Part shown: positions 43,794 through 54,664 of the stretch, piece after piece | Layout: every line of letters begins with the position of its first letter | Position numbering within the stretch: the first letter of the stretch is position 1 | Source: Oscheius sp. JU75 | Lineage: Eukaryota; Nematoda; Chromadorea; Rhabditida; Rhabditidae | DNA: 64,000 bases | Direction of reading: 5' to 3' | Assembly: GCA_037178855.1 (NCBI GenBank) | Contig: JASJZC010000002.1 | Span: 62,001-126,000 of the forward strand | Program-made: the position numbers and the translations under genes | Notes under the pieces: model-generated | Databases searched by the model: none | What the model was told of the DNA's origin: nothing | Seen by the model: only the letters and a program-made list of their open reading frames with translations

Positions 43794-45134
43794 CTTAATA
43801 AAGCTGTGACGACGCTCATGTGCATAGGCCTGAAACAGGGTTCAGATGGTCCTTACTTTACAGTTTCAAAGCGACAAGCTCTTTAGTCACAAGGTGTTTA
43901 CAAAACACTACAAGAGAAAGTGTCGTGGCCTTAGTTGCTGACGAACAAGCTACCAAAAGAGCACAATAGGCTGCTTTTTCCCAGGGGTGTAGTCAAATGT
44001 CTAATGATTTATATGGCACGTAAACAATTTGTGGCATGACATTCGTGTTTATGGGGAAAAGACTGATAGAGACGGAGACAGAGTCTTATCTGCCATACAG
44101 CTTTCTGAAAAGACGACCAAACTTCTTCGAATCCCTTCTCTGAAACCCTATCTTTCTCTTATTTTCTCTTTTGAAAGTCGCATGCCCTTGGCCCCTTCCA
44201 GGCAACAATCCCGGAGCTGTTTACCTCACAGAGCAGCCAGCCTCCCTGACTCCTATAATCCGCGTCGGAATCACACAAAAATAGCAGCTGAAACTCAATT
44301 GGCCCCTGAACGCTCCCGTCAGTTTGTGTTACATTTTGGGCCATTGTATAGTGCTAAACACCTCTCATAGTCTTGTGTTTGGGAGCATACATGACTTGTT
44401 GGCCTTTGTTCTCAAAGTATAATGTCAACCTGCGCACGAAGATCAAGTCCCTATGCAAAAACCCAAGAAAAGTGGCACTGCGGGACACCACTCTTGTTTT
44501 TTTTTCTGTCAGAGAGCACAATTTGGAGCAGAGAGCAATTTGCTTCCTTAATCCCTCTGTGTGTGAATTTCCAAACACTCTTTGATTGCAATGAAGCTAA
44601 TTTGAGCGTGCACGCAACTTTCTTTTCCGGGAAAAGCCTACGAGAGACTTTGCTAGCAACTTTCGAAGATCGATGTTCTTTAGGAATTAGTCTCTATCTC
44701 TCTGTCGCCCTGTCTTTCTATCTCTCAGTTTCTTTATCTCTGTCTTCCTTTTTTTCTCGGTTAATCCTTATCACAATTCATGGAATTGTTCTAATTGTAG
44801 CTGGCTTTTCCACAAATTAATAACAGTCACGAGTTCCTACACATGCCGGAGATTGCTTACTGCCTTCGAAGTCTTTCTTGATTACAAGGCTTCTCTCCCT
44901 TGTCAAAAGACCTCCTCTGGTCTCTTTTCATCAGTAGGTAGGGAAAGCCGGCATCTTGTATTTTTTTTTGGTTTTGCCTCGATCACAGGCTTGATGCTTT
45001 CAATTTCTTACCCTCTCCATATTTTCTCACTCTCGCGTAATTTTAGATTATCCCAGGGGAGGAAGTATACGAGGCTAATTACTCCACATTTTCATATCGT
45101 GTTTTTATGCCTGGCTAAATATACCTGTTCAGAT
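43794..45134. other. Gene-poor stretch upstream of the globin
   Basis: No supported gene in 1.3 kb. Several overlapping ORFs lack splice sites or motifs. Pyrimidine tract at about 44690-44760. A TTCAG acceptor at 45128-45132 lies just before the globin ATG. Confidence 0.45.
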
Positions 45135-45956
45135 ATGCGAGGAAGGAGTGGATCCCTTTCACTGACTCGTGGTCTCCCGATATGCCCTCAACTGTCATTG
45201 AGTCAGGTGGCTTGTCTTCGGAAATCTTGGAAGCACATCAATACTAAAGGACTCATGACTGTTTTAGCACGGGTCTTTCAAAGAGTGAGTGCAGATAGAC
45301 AGAAAAACTGTGAGACAGAGAGACAGAAAAACTGTGAGACAGAGAGACAGAGCAGAGAGACTGAGACAGTTGCCCGCAGAACAGCATCTGTTCCAGCTCT
45401 CTTCTTCCTGTCCAGCTGCCTCTCGTTCATTTTCTGCCGCCACTCTGGCCCTTCAACCTGGTGCCACTCGAACCATTGGTGATCACGCCAAATGTCTGCT
45501 GAATCTCTTGGATCGTTTCCTAGAAGGCGAACAGGTTACTCAGCTTGTTTGCTTTGCTGAGAAACTACCTTTAGGACGAGGAAGAACTTCGAGAGATTGG
45601 CTCTAAGCACGCCTTCTTGAGCGTGGAATACGGCGTGACCGTCGAAGACGTCGACAGGTTTCAAGAAATTTTCGTCGATGTCTTCTTGAAGCTGGATGGT
45701 ATCAAGCAAAGCAAGGAAGCTAGCCGAGCTTGGCGTTTGCTCATCTGCGAAATGGTTGACATCTTCCGTGATGGCTTCGAGACCCAATGTCGGCAACTAC
45801 GACGAAAGCATTCTTTCAACGCTCACACTGAATATTTTGAGCGGTAAGAGTCATTGCAGCCCATCAGTGATTCCTACTTCCAGACGAGCATCTATAATTC
45901 CGCGCAAAGCCTCACTAAACTACGACCCCAGAAATATGAAGAGATTGGAGTTTTGA
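45135..45956 (+). CDS. Nematode globin
   Basis: Exons 45135-45284, 45385-45534, 45575-45843, 45884-45956; 213 aa. The globin fold starts at LSLSQVACLRKSWKHINTKG (A helix); TIGDHAKCLLNLLDRFLEGE supplies a histidine at the E7 position and ELREIGSKHAFLSVEYGVTV the proximal F8 histidine; WRLLICEMVDIFRDGFE is a late helix. Short N- and C-terminal extensions flank the fold. The pattern is that of the multi-member nematode glb family; which member is not clear. Exon 2 uses the second of two nearby AG acceptors because only that keeps the frame. AATAAA at 45981-45986. An AG acceptor two bases before the ATG suggests trans-splicing. Confidence 0.82.
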
Positions 45957-46209
45957 GATGGGGAACTTTTGTTTATGGGAAATAAATGCTTCAAGTACTC
46001 TCTATCCATTTTTTCACTGAAAATCTTTCGAAAGAAAGCTACACCTGTTGTCACTGTTTGGACCGATATATTGATGCTCTGACGGTAGAAGAAATCGCCG
46101 GCTACGGTAAGGAGCAACGATCCCTCACAGGCAGCGGCCACTCGGTAGCAGTTGTGTCCAAGAAGAAAAGAGGCGTCGACACACGTTGCTTGAGATTCTG
46201 AGAAGTTCA

Positions 46210-46310
46210 GAGTGAGACAGAGAGACAGAGAGGCAGAGAGGTAGAGAGACAGAGAGACAAAGGGGCAGAAAGATAGAGGGACAGAGTGACAGAGAGGCAG
46301 AGCCCGTCTC
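46210..46310 (+). repeat. Degenerate GAGACAGAGAGG tract
   Basis: About 100 bases of nearly pure purine-rich repeat of 8-16-base units. Confidence 0.85.
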
Positions 46311-46818
46311 CTTCGGCGCCCGGTAGCGATCCGTCATACTGAGGTCGTGGTTGCTGTCGAGCTAGTCCAAGCCGCAGAATCTTCTGAAGTCACCATCGCC
46401 CAGATTGTTGGCCTCTGATGACAAGAAGAACAGGAAGAGTAGAACTAACTGTTGCATGTTCTAGAATTGGTTAGAAGTTACTAAGGAGGTGGAGAAATAC
46501 TTGGTGAGACAGCTTCCTTGATAGAGATGACATGCTTGCAGATTGATGGGCAATGTAGCACAACTGAATTGTGGTATCATAGTTGACAAGAAATGTCGTC
46601 GATATTCAGCCGTTGACAGGACAGCTCTTGACTGGACAGGCCAGGTTCATTCAGCTCCTGACAGGCCATGACAAGTTCAAAGCGAAATAGAACAGACAGA
46701 GAGTGTTCTTGTGACGGCTCCATGACAAGTACGAAGCACAAGCTATTCACCCAGAGGCGTGAGTGATCCCATCTAGATGGAGACGTTTTATTATTGAGAA
46801 CAGGTTAAAAAAAAACTA

Positions 46819-47287
46819 GTCTTTTTCCAACGTCCAGCGGCACCTGAATTTGAACGCTGATGGCACAGTATTTGCGCGCGAAGAAAAAATTTCAGATTTT
46901 TGACTTTTCTTTATTTTCCGCATACTTTTTACAAATTCTGACCGTGTAACCTAATTCTAGACATGCATAAACCTACTTGACAACAAATTTAGGGGAAATA
47001 TGTAAGAAAAGCGTTGTAATTGGCCAAAATATGTGAGCAGAGCCCCTTTTCGGCCACGCTTTTTTCAGGCGTTTTTCTGGCAGGTTTTTCTACAAAATTG
47101 CTGTCAAGTAGATTTACTTAGGTCCCGAATCCGATGCCAATGTTAAAACAACTAAAAAATGTTTGTAAACACTTAAAAGTAGCGAAACTCTGACAGTCTG
47201 AGTCCATGTTACTGTAATTTCCTCGCAAGACCTTTCGCACTCTACCTTTAAAGAATTCGTAAGTGCCGCTGGAGATTGGAAACAGAC
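46819..47287. mobile_element. TA-flanked element, copy B (469 bases)
   Basis: Left end GTCTTTTTCCAACGTCCAGC, right end GCTGGAGATTGGAAACAGAC, bordered by TA (46817-46818; 47288-47289). Same family and length class as 29368-29828, with shared interior such as ACATGCATAAACCTACTTGA. Confidence 0.82.
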
Positions 47288-47294
47288 TATATCT

Positions 47295-47345
47295 GCATCG
47301 GCGAGGATTGAACCTCGAAAGCGTTGGCGGTGGTCTCTTCGAACG
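47295..47345 (-). repeat. tRNA-like fragment
   Basis: Minus strand B-box: CTTTCGAGGTTCAATCCTCG. The 5' half is weak. Confidence 0.4.
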
Positions 47346-47770
47346 TCAGCAGACTGATCTTTAAAAATGAGTGTGAGATGGGAATCGTTAATCACTTTTT
47401 CTGCACCTGCAGCTCTCACTTGGCTGAAAATGCCAGCCTCATTGGCTTCGTTGACCGCATTTTGGTAATTTAAGAGTTGCTCATTCTGTCTCTCTGCCTC
47501 TCTGCCTTTCTGTCTCTTTCCTACTCTGATCGATGTTATGGCAAGTGCTATATTTTCCTCTCCTCCCTGATCCGGTGTTCGCTTATTTCAATACCCTCTT
47601 GATTTTCTTCCAAGAATTCAAGCAACAAGCTCTAAACATCTAACTTTTTTTTCTGCCATCCTAATTCAATACTGGTAATTTTTACGGTGAGAGCAGATTA
47701 TTCAGTTCGTCGATCACTCTGCTTTTTCTCTTGGTTTACTCTCTGTCTTGTCTATGCGAATTTCAAGACA

Positions 47771-49070
47771 ATGTCCTTCTCCGACATTGTGACCTATGCC
47801 CAGACTGGAGCAACTGTCCTTGCCATCCTTCTCAACAGTTTTCTCATCGTGGTTCTCTGTCAGTACTCTCGAAAACATATTGGGAAGTACAAATGGCTTA
47901 TGGTTGGCTATGCTGTCTTTGAGATGATCTACGCACTGGTTGTGTTCTTCGGAATGCCGGTAAGGTCACAGACAGGAACAGAGAACTTTTGCAGATAAAT
48001 TACATTGGTAGCAATAGCTGGCTCGTGTTCAATCATGGCGGATTCATTGGCAATACCCAGCTGGCAATTCTCGGTCCTATTCTCTACTGCATTTTCTACG
48101 AAATTTGGATTAGTCTAGTTGTAGTACATTTTGTCTACAGATACGTTACTCTATGCAGGTAAATATTTTCTGAACATTGGTTGAAAGCCTTCTCAGAACG
48201 TCCTGGAAAGAAAAAATAGCTACCCGACTAGACATTCAAGCTATCATTTTTGCCGCCTATCTTCTCCACGTTTTGTACATCTGCTTCTGTGCATTTTATC
48301 TGTGTAGAGCTAATGAGATGAGCCAGGTGGGAGAGAGAGAGAGAGAGAGAGAGACTTTGTAGGAAATGGAAGCTGAAGTTAGAAGCGTGTTCGAGATGAC
48401 GGAAGAAGACAGCATTGCTTACTTGCTTTTCAAGCTGAAGGTCAGCTTCAACCTACCAAAAATGTGAAAAACCGATTCCAGGAGCCCACCGGAAGCTGGT
48501 CGTTCGGTTCCATTGCTTCCTTCTTGAATCACTACGTCTATGTCTATATCTCCATTGGACTCATACTTTTCTGTGGCTTCAAGATCAAAAAAGAGATTGC
48601 TAACCTACAAAAACAAAGCATCAAAATGAGGGATGTCAATCTCCAGAAGCAGATTTTCATTACCTTACTGATACAGGTTCCAATAGTTGATCACTAGGAC
48701 CACCAAAACTTTCAGACGACTATTCCAATCTTTCTGGTTCATATACCATCAGGAGTCTACTTAACCCTCCCTCTACTGAATTTGAACATTTCTTTCGGAA
48801 GTGCGACGGTCATTTTCTCGTTCTTGAGCACTTTGCCAAAAATAATCGATCCGATCATTGTGCTGTGTGGAATCAAGGACTACAGAGAGGCTGTTAAGCA
48901 GATGCTTTGTGAGTTTGAAACCTCTCTGTCTCTCTGTCTCTTTCATCAGTAAAATTTCTAATTCAGGCCTGAAACCACCTGTTGGAATAGCTGCTACTAA
49001 TGGAAGCAAGACATCTGCTGCCGCGATAACAATGGTTCAGCCGGACAGAAAAACACAGACTGCTTCTTAA
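47771..49070 (+). CDS. Str-type seven-transmembrane chemoreceptor
   Basis: Nematode-specific GPCR of the Str superfamily, normally in chemosensory neurons. Exons 47771-47959, 47995-48158, 48197-48326, 48363-48440, 48482-48676, 48716-48908, 48967-49070; 350 aa. Helix 1 is QTGATVLAILLNSFLIVVLC; the family hallmark HIGKYKWLMVGYAVFEMIYA follows; helix 3 ends VHFVYRYVTLCR, the Str counterpart of DRY; EEDSIAYLLFKL lies before helix 5; helix 6-7 reads IPIFLVHIPSGVYLTLPLLN and LSTLPKIIDPIIVLCGIKDY. A Ser/Thr-rich C-tail ends in ...KTQTAS. AATAAA at 49096-49101. This gene is the strongest evidence for a nematode source. Confidence 0.93.
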
Positions 49071-49141
49071 TCCTGTTTATAAACTCAATTAACCGAATAA
49101 ATAAATTTTTGAGCATTCTAAGTTTTTCCATTTGGATCCAG

Positions 49142-51484
49142 TTACAAAAGAAAAAACAAGAAAGGAAGGAGTCGAACCAAAACGGGGTAGGATGACAGGG
49201 AACTGCTGTTCAAGTAGTCGGTATGTCGTGAAGAGATGCCAGTGTTTCTTCCACTGGGCATCCTTCGTCTGAGAGAAAGCAAAGATTTGCAGGTGGCCGG
49301 AAGTTGGTCGGATATTCCAAGCTGGGAGTAGAGCTGCTCGAAACTGGAAGGAGGTTTTTGACAGAGACAAAGCCGGAACTGTTTCTCTGTCTCTCTTATT
49401 CTCTATACCTCTGTCTCTATGTCTCCCTGTCTCACCTGCTGAACCCGACAGTGATGAACTTCAGCATCATAACTGCAGCCTGATCTCCGCATCCATGCCT
49501 GGTGACCGGTTCCACGCATTCGATCATAGAACCGAGTTTCCTGGAATTGAAATTCTCAAAGCCAAAAACAAGGGAACCTGCACAGAGCCTCAAAATGGCT
49601 TCTCAAGTTGTGATGCTCCTTCTTCATGACGGTTAGGGAGAACCGATTGCTTGCTACCAAGGACTCGTTGATCTGTCGCTGGCATTGCTCCATAGCCACG
49701 GACTCTTGTCTGAAAAACAGTTTGCGCCCTCTTTCATTCGAACTTGTCCTTCTAGTCTCAAGCAGCGAACTCGGTCACTCGCGCCAGTAAACCCTTCAAA
49801 AGGCGTCATGAATAAGCAATGGAAATGTCACAATGAGCAGGCTGGGAAATCTCTCCTTGTTGGTGATGATTGGTAATGGGACAATTGTTCACCAGAAAGA
49901 GAGAGACAGAGAAATAGAGACAAGCTTGAGACAGGGAGACAGAGAGACTGTGAAACCAACCTGGCCAGGCATGGAAGTGAGGCGAAGAATTCTGAAAGTC
50001 CATGTCATCTTCACAACTTTTACGCATTCCCTCTTCTCGGCCCCCAAGCTACTCAGAGCCTCATTGCTCATATTCTCTTTTCGGGAAGTGGGCAATCGTG
50101 TCTCTTGTCGACGCAGATTTATTAGGGTGCCTTCACGCCATCTCACTCTCCCGTAACTGGCTTTCACGACGGGGAGCTACTCAGGTAGAGAGTAGTTTGT
50201 GAAAAAGAGAGACAGAGAGAGAATCTGTTTGATTATCCCTCATAAAGACATGTGCCTTCTTCCAAAGAAAGTCCTAATAGTCTTGATTGGATCGTTTTCC
50301 TGCACCCCGGGGGCTCATAAATGTTCGCCGTTGATAAATGGGGATGGCCTGCTCGTGTCTATTGGTCCCTTTGACCAAGTGACAAATTTGGTCCTCGTGT
50401 TTTTCGTAAATTATTGGGGGGGGGGACGAATTAGGATGGGACAAATGTTCAAGGGTTCCGCCTAATGCTTTCCTAACTGAAAGTGACATGTGGCAGCAGA
50501 AGTTTTGGGGTAGGGAGTGGGAGAACTCGGATTTTTTGGAAACCTCGAAAAAGGGAAAACAACGCACAAAATCTTACAGGCGTTGTGTGGATTTTGACCT
50601 AGCGTATGGTGCGAACAGCCTGTTTTGTAAAAAGCCAAAGCGGTGGGGGTCGAACTCGGTAACTGTGAATTCATGGTTGGAGCGTTAACCGTCCGACTGA
50701 GCTATGCGGGCCAAGTTCGTGTCCTCATTTCAAAATGCCTAAATTATAGAGATGCGTGTCAAAAAAACAGCTAACCTGTCTTCTGTTCCACACAAATAAA
50801 TCGAATCCCGGCATAGGTCTGCCGGATTCGTCCAGAGTTTTCCGAGGTCTTCTCACAGCGTTCGAGACACTGATCCACACTAATGTAGGCTCTGAACCAT
50901 TGAGACTTCTGTCCTTTCGATCTCAGAATCCTAACTCACTTGCAAATGGCAGAGAAGCTCTGTTCAGTCACATGCTTGTTATGACTGGCTCCTATCAGCT
51001 GCGAAAAACTGAGCTGGCCGAGGTGTTCCTGTTGGAGCATTGGAGTTTCTTCCAGGGACTAAAAGCGTTAATTTTTGCCTCCACCCTCAGTTCCGTTCTC
51101 GGAAGGGAGGAAATGTTTCCTAACTGCAAGACCTTTCTAATTTTTGGGCCTGTTGAAGCGTAAGCAACTCTTCAAAGTTCACTTGTCCAGAAGTCAAAAT
51201 TTGTGAGTCGAGGTTCTGATTGGAAGACGAAACTTACCCTCTGCATCTCACTGATGCATGGTTCTACACAGTCTCCTCCAGGAAGAGCAGACAAGACTGA
51301 TTGAACTGAAACATAGTCAATTTGTTGGTGTCTGTCTCTCTCTCTTGTCTCACTGTCTCTCTGTCTCGCTGTCTTTCTGTCTCTTCTCCGTATCCCACTT
51401 CCTCCGAAGCATGAAATATCCAAGAGACTACTCACCGAGGCAAGTTGTTGTTATGATGAAAAGACGCCCCAAGTAGAAATTCAT
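49142..51484 (-). CDS. CPG4-domain secreted protein, probably GPI-anchored
   Basis: Minus-strand exons 51484-51436, 51305-51238, 51058-50940, 50891-50776, about 50035-49961, 49704-49578, 49540-49436, 49343-49142; 286 aa. Signal peptide MNFYLGRLFIITTTCLV; cysteine-rich body GGDCVEPCISEM, FSAICKAYISVDQCLERCEK, GIRFICVEQ, VAMEQCQRQINESL, SMIECVEPVTRHGCGDQAAV, LPATCKSLL, the pattern of the nematode chondroitin proteoglycan 4 domain. A Ser-rich stretch and a hydrophobic end (SSYPVLVRLLPFLFFLL) suggest a GPI anchor. Exon 5 is the least certain: its acceptor and that of exon 6 were chosen to keep frame. Lies 366 bases downstream of the glucokinase stop on the same strand. Confidence 0.7.
50643..50712 (-). 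repeat. tRNA-like relic
   Basis: Minus strand: GCCCGCATAGCTCAGTCGGA, near-ideal A-box with a small insertion, and GAGTTCGACCCCCACC, B-box. In the long intron 4 of the CPG4 gene. Confidence 0.55.
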
Positions 51485-51849
51485 CACGTACTCTCTTCTC
51501 AATAGCTTTTCTTCTTCCGTTAGACTTCAATAGTAGGCAGGAAGAAAGACGAAATCACTATTAGAGCAGTAATTATAAGGAGCTGGACATTCTCACGCTG
51601 AAAAAGACACCCTTTCAGATTCTGAAAAGGTCCAGAGGAAACCAGAGGAACCAGAGGAAACATTCATACTTTTATGAAAAGTTGAATCGAGAGCCACGAG
51701 TTCAAATAGGGCGGGATCTGGTCACTGACGGAGCTAATCTGGACCACCCTGAAGTTCTGAGAAAAAAAGGCGGGGCTTCGAACAGGCTCTTAACTTATTG
51801 AAATCGTTAGATTCTTTATTCCCATCTTGAAATAAAACAACAATTTGTT
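51485..51849. other. Intergenic, glucokinase to CPG4
   Basis: No gene. Reverse-strand AATAAA for the glucokinase at 51820-51815. Confidence 0.5.
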
Positions 51850-54354
51850 TTACTTCCAGTTCTGGAACCTATAAAAGTTCGAATGCATGAGAGCTGTAGC
51901 CGATATCAGATCATCGATTCCTACTGTCTTCACGGGATATTTGCAGACGAGAACGGGCGTGAAGACGAAGACCACGTCGTCTCGGAGCCAGCTTGCAAGA
52001 GGACTGAAAAGAGCACTACTGTCCCCGATCTCTGTCTCTGTGTCTCTCTGTTTCTTCGTCTCTCTCTCTCTCTCTCTTTGTTTCTTCGCCTCTCTGTCTC
52101 TATATCTCTCAGTCTCTCTGTCTCTCGATCACTCTGTCTCACTGACCCTCTGACCCTCTCTCGCTGTCTGTTTGTTTCTGTGTCACTATATCTCTTTGTC
52201 TGTCTCTGATCCCAAATAGACTTACTTGTGAGGGTCGAAAGTATAGGTCTTTCCTAAGTGCTTGTCCAATGGGAAGGAGTGACTCATTCGAAGCTCGAGG
52301 ACATCGGAAAGATGAGCTTCTTCCACATTGCAGGAGATCTTCCCCGCTATTCTGGCCCCGGCAGCCAGAGCTGCTGCCAAGTTTGACCAGTCAGTACCAA
52401 CACTGACCTGAAGAAAAAGTGATAGATAGACAGAATCAAAGAATACCATAATATGGTACGTCATACAGTGGAAGTGAATCCTTTGTAGACGATGCTTGCT
52501 GTTCGCCGAGTTCGGATCTTTCGTATCCCTTCCGAAAGTCTTCATCAGCCAGAAGAGCATCTCCACAACCTTGTGAGGATGAGTTGTACCGGCCTGTATC
52601 GGATACTCGTCCATGTAGGGTCCGCCAGTCATGTGACAAAGATACGCTAGCTCCTGTTCATTGATTCCTAACGAGTCAATGTGGGGAATAATCTAAAAGT
52701 TGGATTTTTCGAAAATGGAAAAGCACCTTTGTGACAAACAGAGTCAGAAATTCTCCATCTCCCAGACTTCTGCCAACTTCAAGATGAATGGGAACCTGGA
52801 AATCACTGTTTCTATCTCTCTGTTTCTCTGTTTCTTTGTCCTACTGCCAACTCACTTTTGGTGAAATCTGAAGGATATTCCTTCTCAACAGTTGCAGCTT
52901 GTCCATCCTGGCTTCTTTGTCCTAAACACCAGAAGTCTCCTTCGACTCTAGTCCACTAACCTGGTACTCAAGCAAATGCACTCCAGCAACGATAACTAGA
53001 TCCGGTTTGAACTGACTGACAGATTTGAAGAGCATCTCCATGACCAGCGTCGAACCACTGAACACGTCGTGACTGGTAATGAAGCTGCTACTGCCCGGAG
53101 AGACCCAATCCGCCAGTATCTCTCCTTGTTTGTATTCTAGAATCACATGCAGCTCATCTTTGACTATCCGGGTCGAGTTGGCTCTTTTCACTGCTGGATG
53201 GAGGAGGGCCTGACTTCGTGGACCTATCGGCCCTACCAGGTAGACCTGAATTATTGGGATTTTTGGCGAAAACAGAAAAACCCAAACATCGCCTTAGACA
53301 CGACTAGGGCGAGTTTCAGTGCTCTGCGAGTCGGGTCGAACCGAGCCGAAACCATTTTCAGCGCCCACCAGTAATCAGCCAGTTCGGGATCGCGGTTGTT
53401 TTTTTTTCATCTTGCGATGTTCTGCAAAGTTGTAGCATTTTTTTTTCTGCTCTACAACTTTGCAGAACATTACAAAGTTAAAGATGTACCCTTGATCCCT
53501 AAATGGCTGATTTCTGTTGCGCACCTCTAGCGCTGAGTTTCAGTCAGCCCCCGCCTGGCCCGTGTCGTAGGGTGCTGAAAATCGGTCTTTTCTTTCAAAT
53601 AGACCGATCTTTTCCGAGATTAAGACGCAAGAACCCACATCAGTAGCCGGGAAACTGGAGGCAATCCTCTCTGCCATGATGGCAGCATTTCCTCCGAGCT
53701 GTCGATGCGATTTTCTCGTCTTCTCGGCAGTTTTGACCAGGGTACTGAAGACGTCTGCCGACGTGACATATCTGGGCTTGAATTGTTTTCTCTCGATCCT
53801 AAAAACCAACCTCTCTGCAGCCGCTCCCTTCTGGAAGAAATAGGCAAAGGTCTCGTGGAGTTCTGGTAGGGAGTCTATGGTCTCGTGGCTCTTGGATTGA
53901 TCACAAGTTGTGTTCAAGGACTCTATGAGTCGAACACCAGGCGCTACCAGATCCACATTGCAGTTGAATCTGGAGGAATCATTCGACTTACTCAAAAGTT
54001 AGAAGGCGCTGTTGTTTTCCAAATGTTTGAACTGGCCACATACTTAACAGTTAGACAGCGCCGAAATTAATCTTTTCAACTTCGTTTTGTCTCTTCAAGA
54101 AAACACCCACCCTACGACGACCTTCTTGAAAGTCGAGCCAGGCTGTGTGATCTCGTCGTCCCAGGCCTGTCCCATCGCCTGCTCGATGGTCTGGGTGCTT
54201 CGATGATAATAGCTTCCGTTTATTCGACTGAACGTTTCCATTTTGACAAAAAAATATGAAAGTCTTACCTATATAAAAAGGGAACAATGAAAAAGAATAT
54301 GGACCATCGTAGCTGTCGATGGCATGGAGCGAATAGTAGTCGTTCTGCTATCAT
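51850..54354 (-). CDS. ADPGK: ADP-dependent glucokinase
   Basis: ER-associated ribokinase-fold enzyme that phosphorylates glucose with ADP. Minus-strand exons 54354-54269, 54227-54111, 53969-53627, 53245-52961, 52921-52856, 52795-52727, 52692-52447, 52407-52226, 52003-51850; 515 aa (human 497). An N-terminal anchor (RWSIFFFIVPFLYS) precedes VVVGFNCNVDLV; then RQLGGNAAIMAERIASSFPA, VGPIGPRSQALL, ELHVILEYKQGEILADW, PDLVIVAGVHLLEYQ, VPIHLEVGRS, LQRIHFHCMTYHIM and VFVFTPVLVCKYPVKTVG. The catalytic loop reads GIDDLIS where human has GLGDAIS: the aspartate is kept but the preceding glycine is Asp. Intron 3 carries a perfect hairpin repeat; the last intron a pyrimidine tract. Confidence 0.94.
52028..52209 (+). 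repeat. Degenerate TCTCTGTCTCTC tract
   Basis: About 180 bases of pyrimidine-rich repeat within the last glucokinase intron; purine-rich on the transcribed strand. Confidence 0.85.
53417..53470. repeat. Perfect 19-bp hairpin
   Basis: ATGTTCTGCAAAGTTGTAG (53417-53435) and its exact reverse complement (53452-53470) around a 16-base T-rich loop, in glucokinase intron 3. Related to 6426-6476 and 15155-15173. Confidence 0.88.
53996..54063 (+). repeat. Dispersed repeat, copy 2
   Basis: Partner of 5404-5466. Its ends are themselves inverted (AAGGCGCTGTTG at left, CAGTTAGACAGCGCC at right), suggesting a short mobile element. Confidence 0.55.
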
Positions 54355-54664
54355 AGCGAAAATATTTTAGAAAAAATCTAGCGAGATGACCAGACGAAGG
54401 GCATGTTATTTTCTCCAGTCTCTCTTTCTCTCAATCGATTTCACCCTATTCTGCGCTCTTGAACCGATCAAAACAACAAACAACAAGATTTTTAGATCTG
54501 AATTTTTGGATACGGTAGCTCGATACTACGTACCTATTTTCACCAATGCGCTGCGGCTTCCAAGCTTTTTTAAGCTTCAAATCCTTATCGATTTCAGTGG
54601 AAAGCTGCTCTCTTTTCTATTTGCCATTTAAGTTGTTCTGGTGCATTAACTCTTCAGAAGGATC
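54355..54664. other. Divergent promoter, glucokinase and LUC7-like
   Basis: About 310 bases; an ORF here (54386-54631) has no supporting motif. Confidence 0.5.

Larger units (their letters stand above)
45957..47770. other. Repeat-rich intergenic stretch
   Basis: Between globin and receptor. Contains a GAGACAGAGAGG tract (46210-46310), a 469-base TA-flanked element and a tRNA-like fragment. No gene supported. Confidence 0.5.

Noticed and set aside
44853..45482. 209-codon ORF covering the globin start
   Set aside because: Only the globin portion has homology; the frame runs across the globin donor and a GAGACAG tract, and the upstream part looks random.
49160..49230. GAGTCGAACC resembling a reverse B-box
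   Set aside because: It falls in the coding C-terminus of the CPG4 gene and no A-box accompanies it.
53786..53818. A short intron in glucokinase exon 3 after the AAAER motif
   Set aside because: The possible intron would be 12 bases, or would shift the frame; reading straight through keeps homology on both sides.
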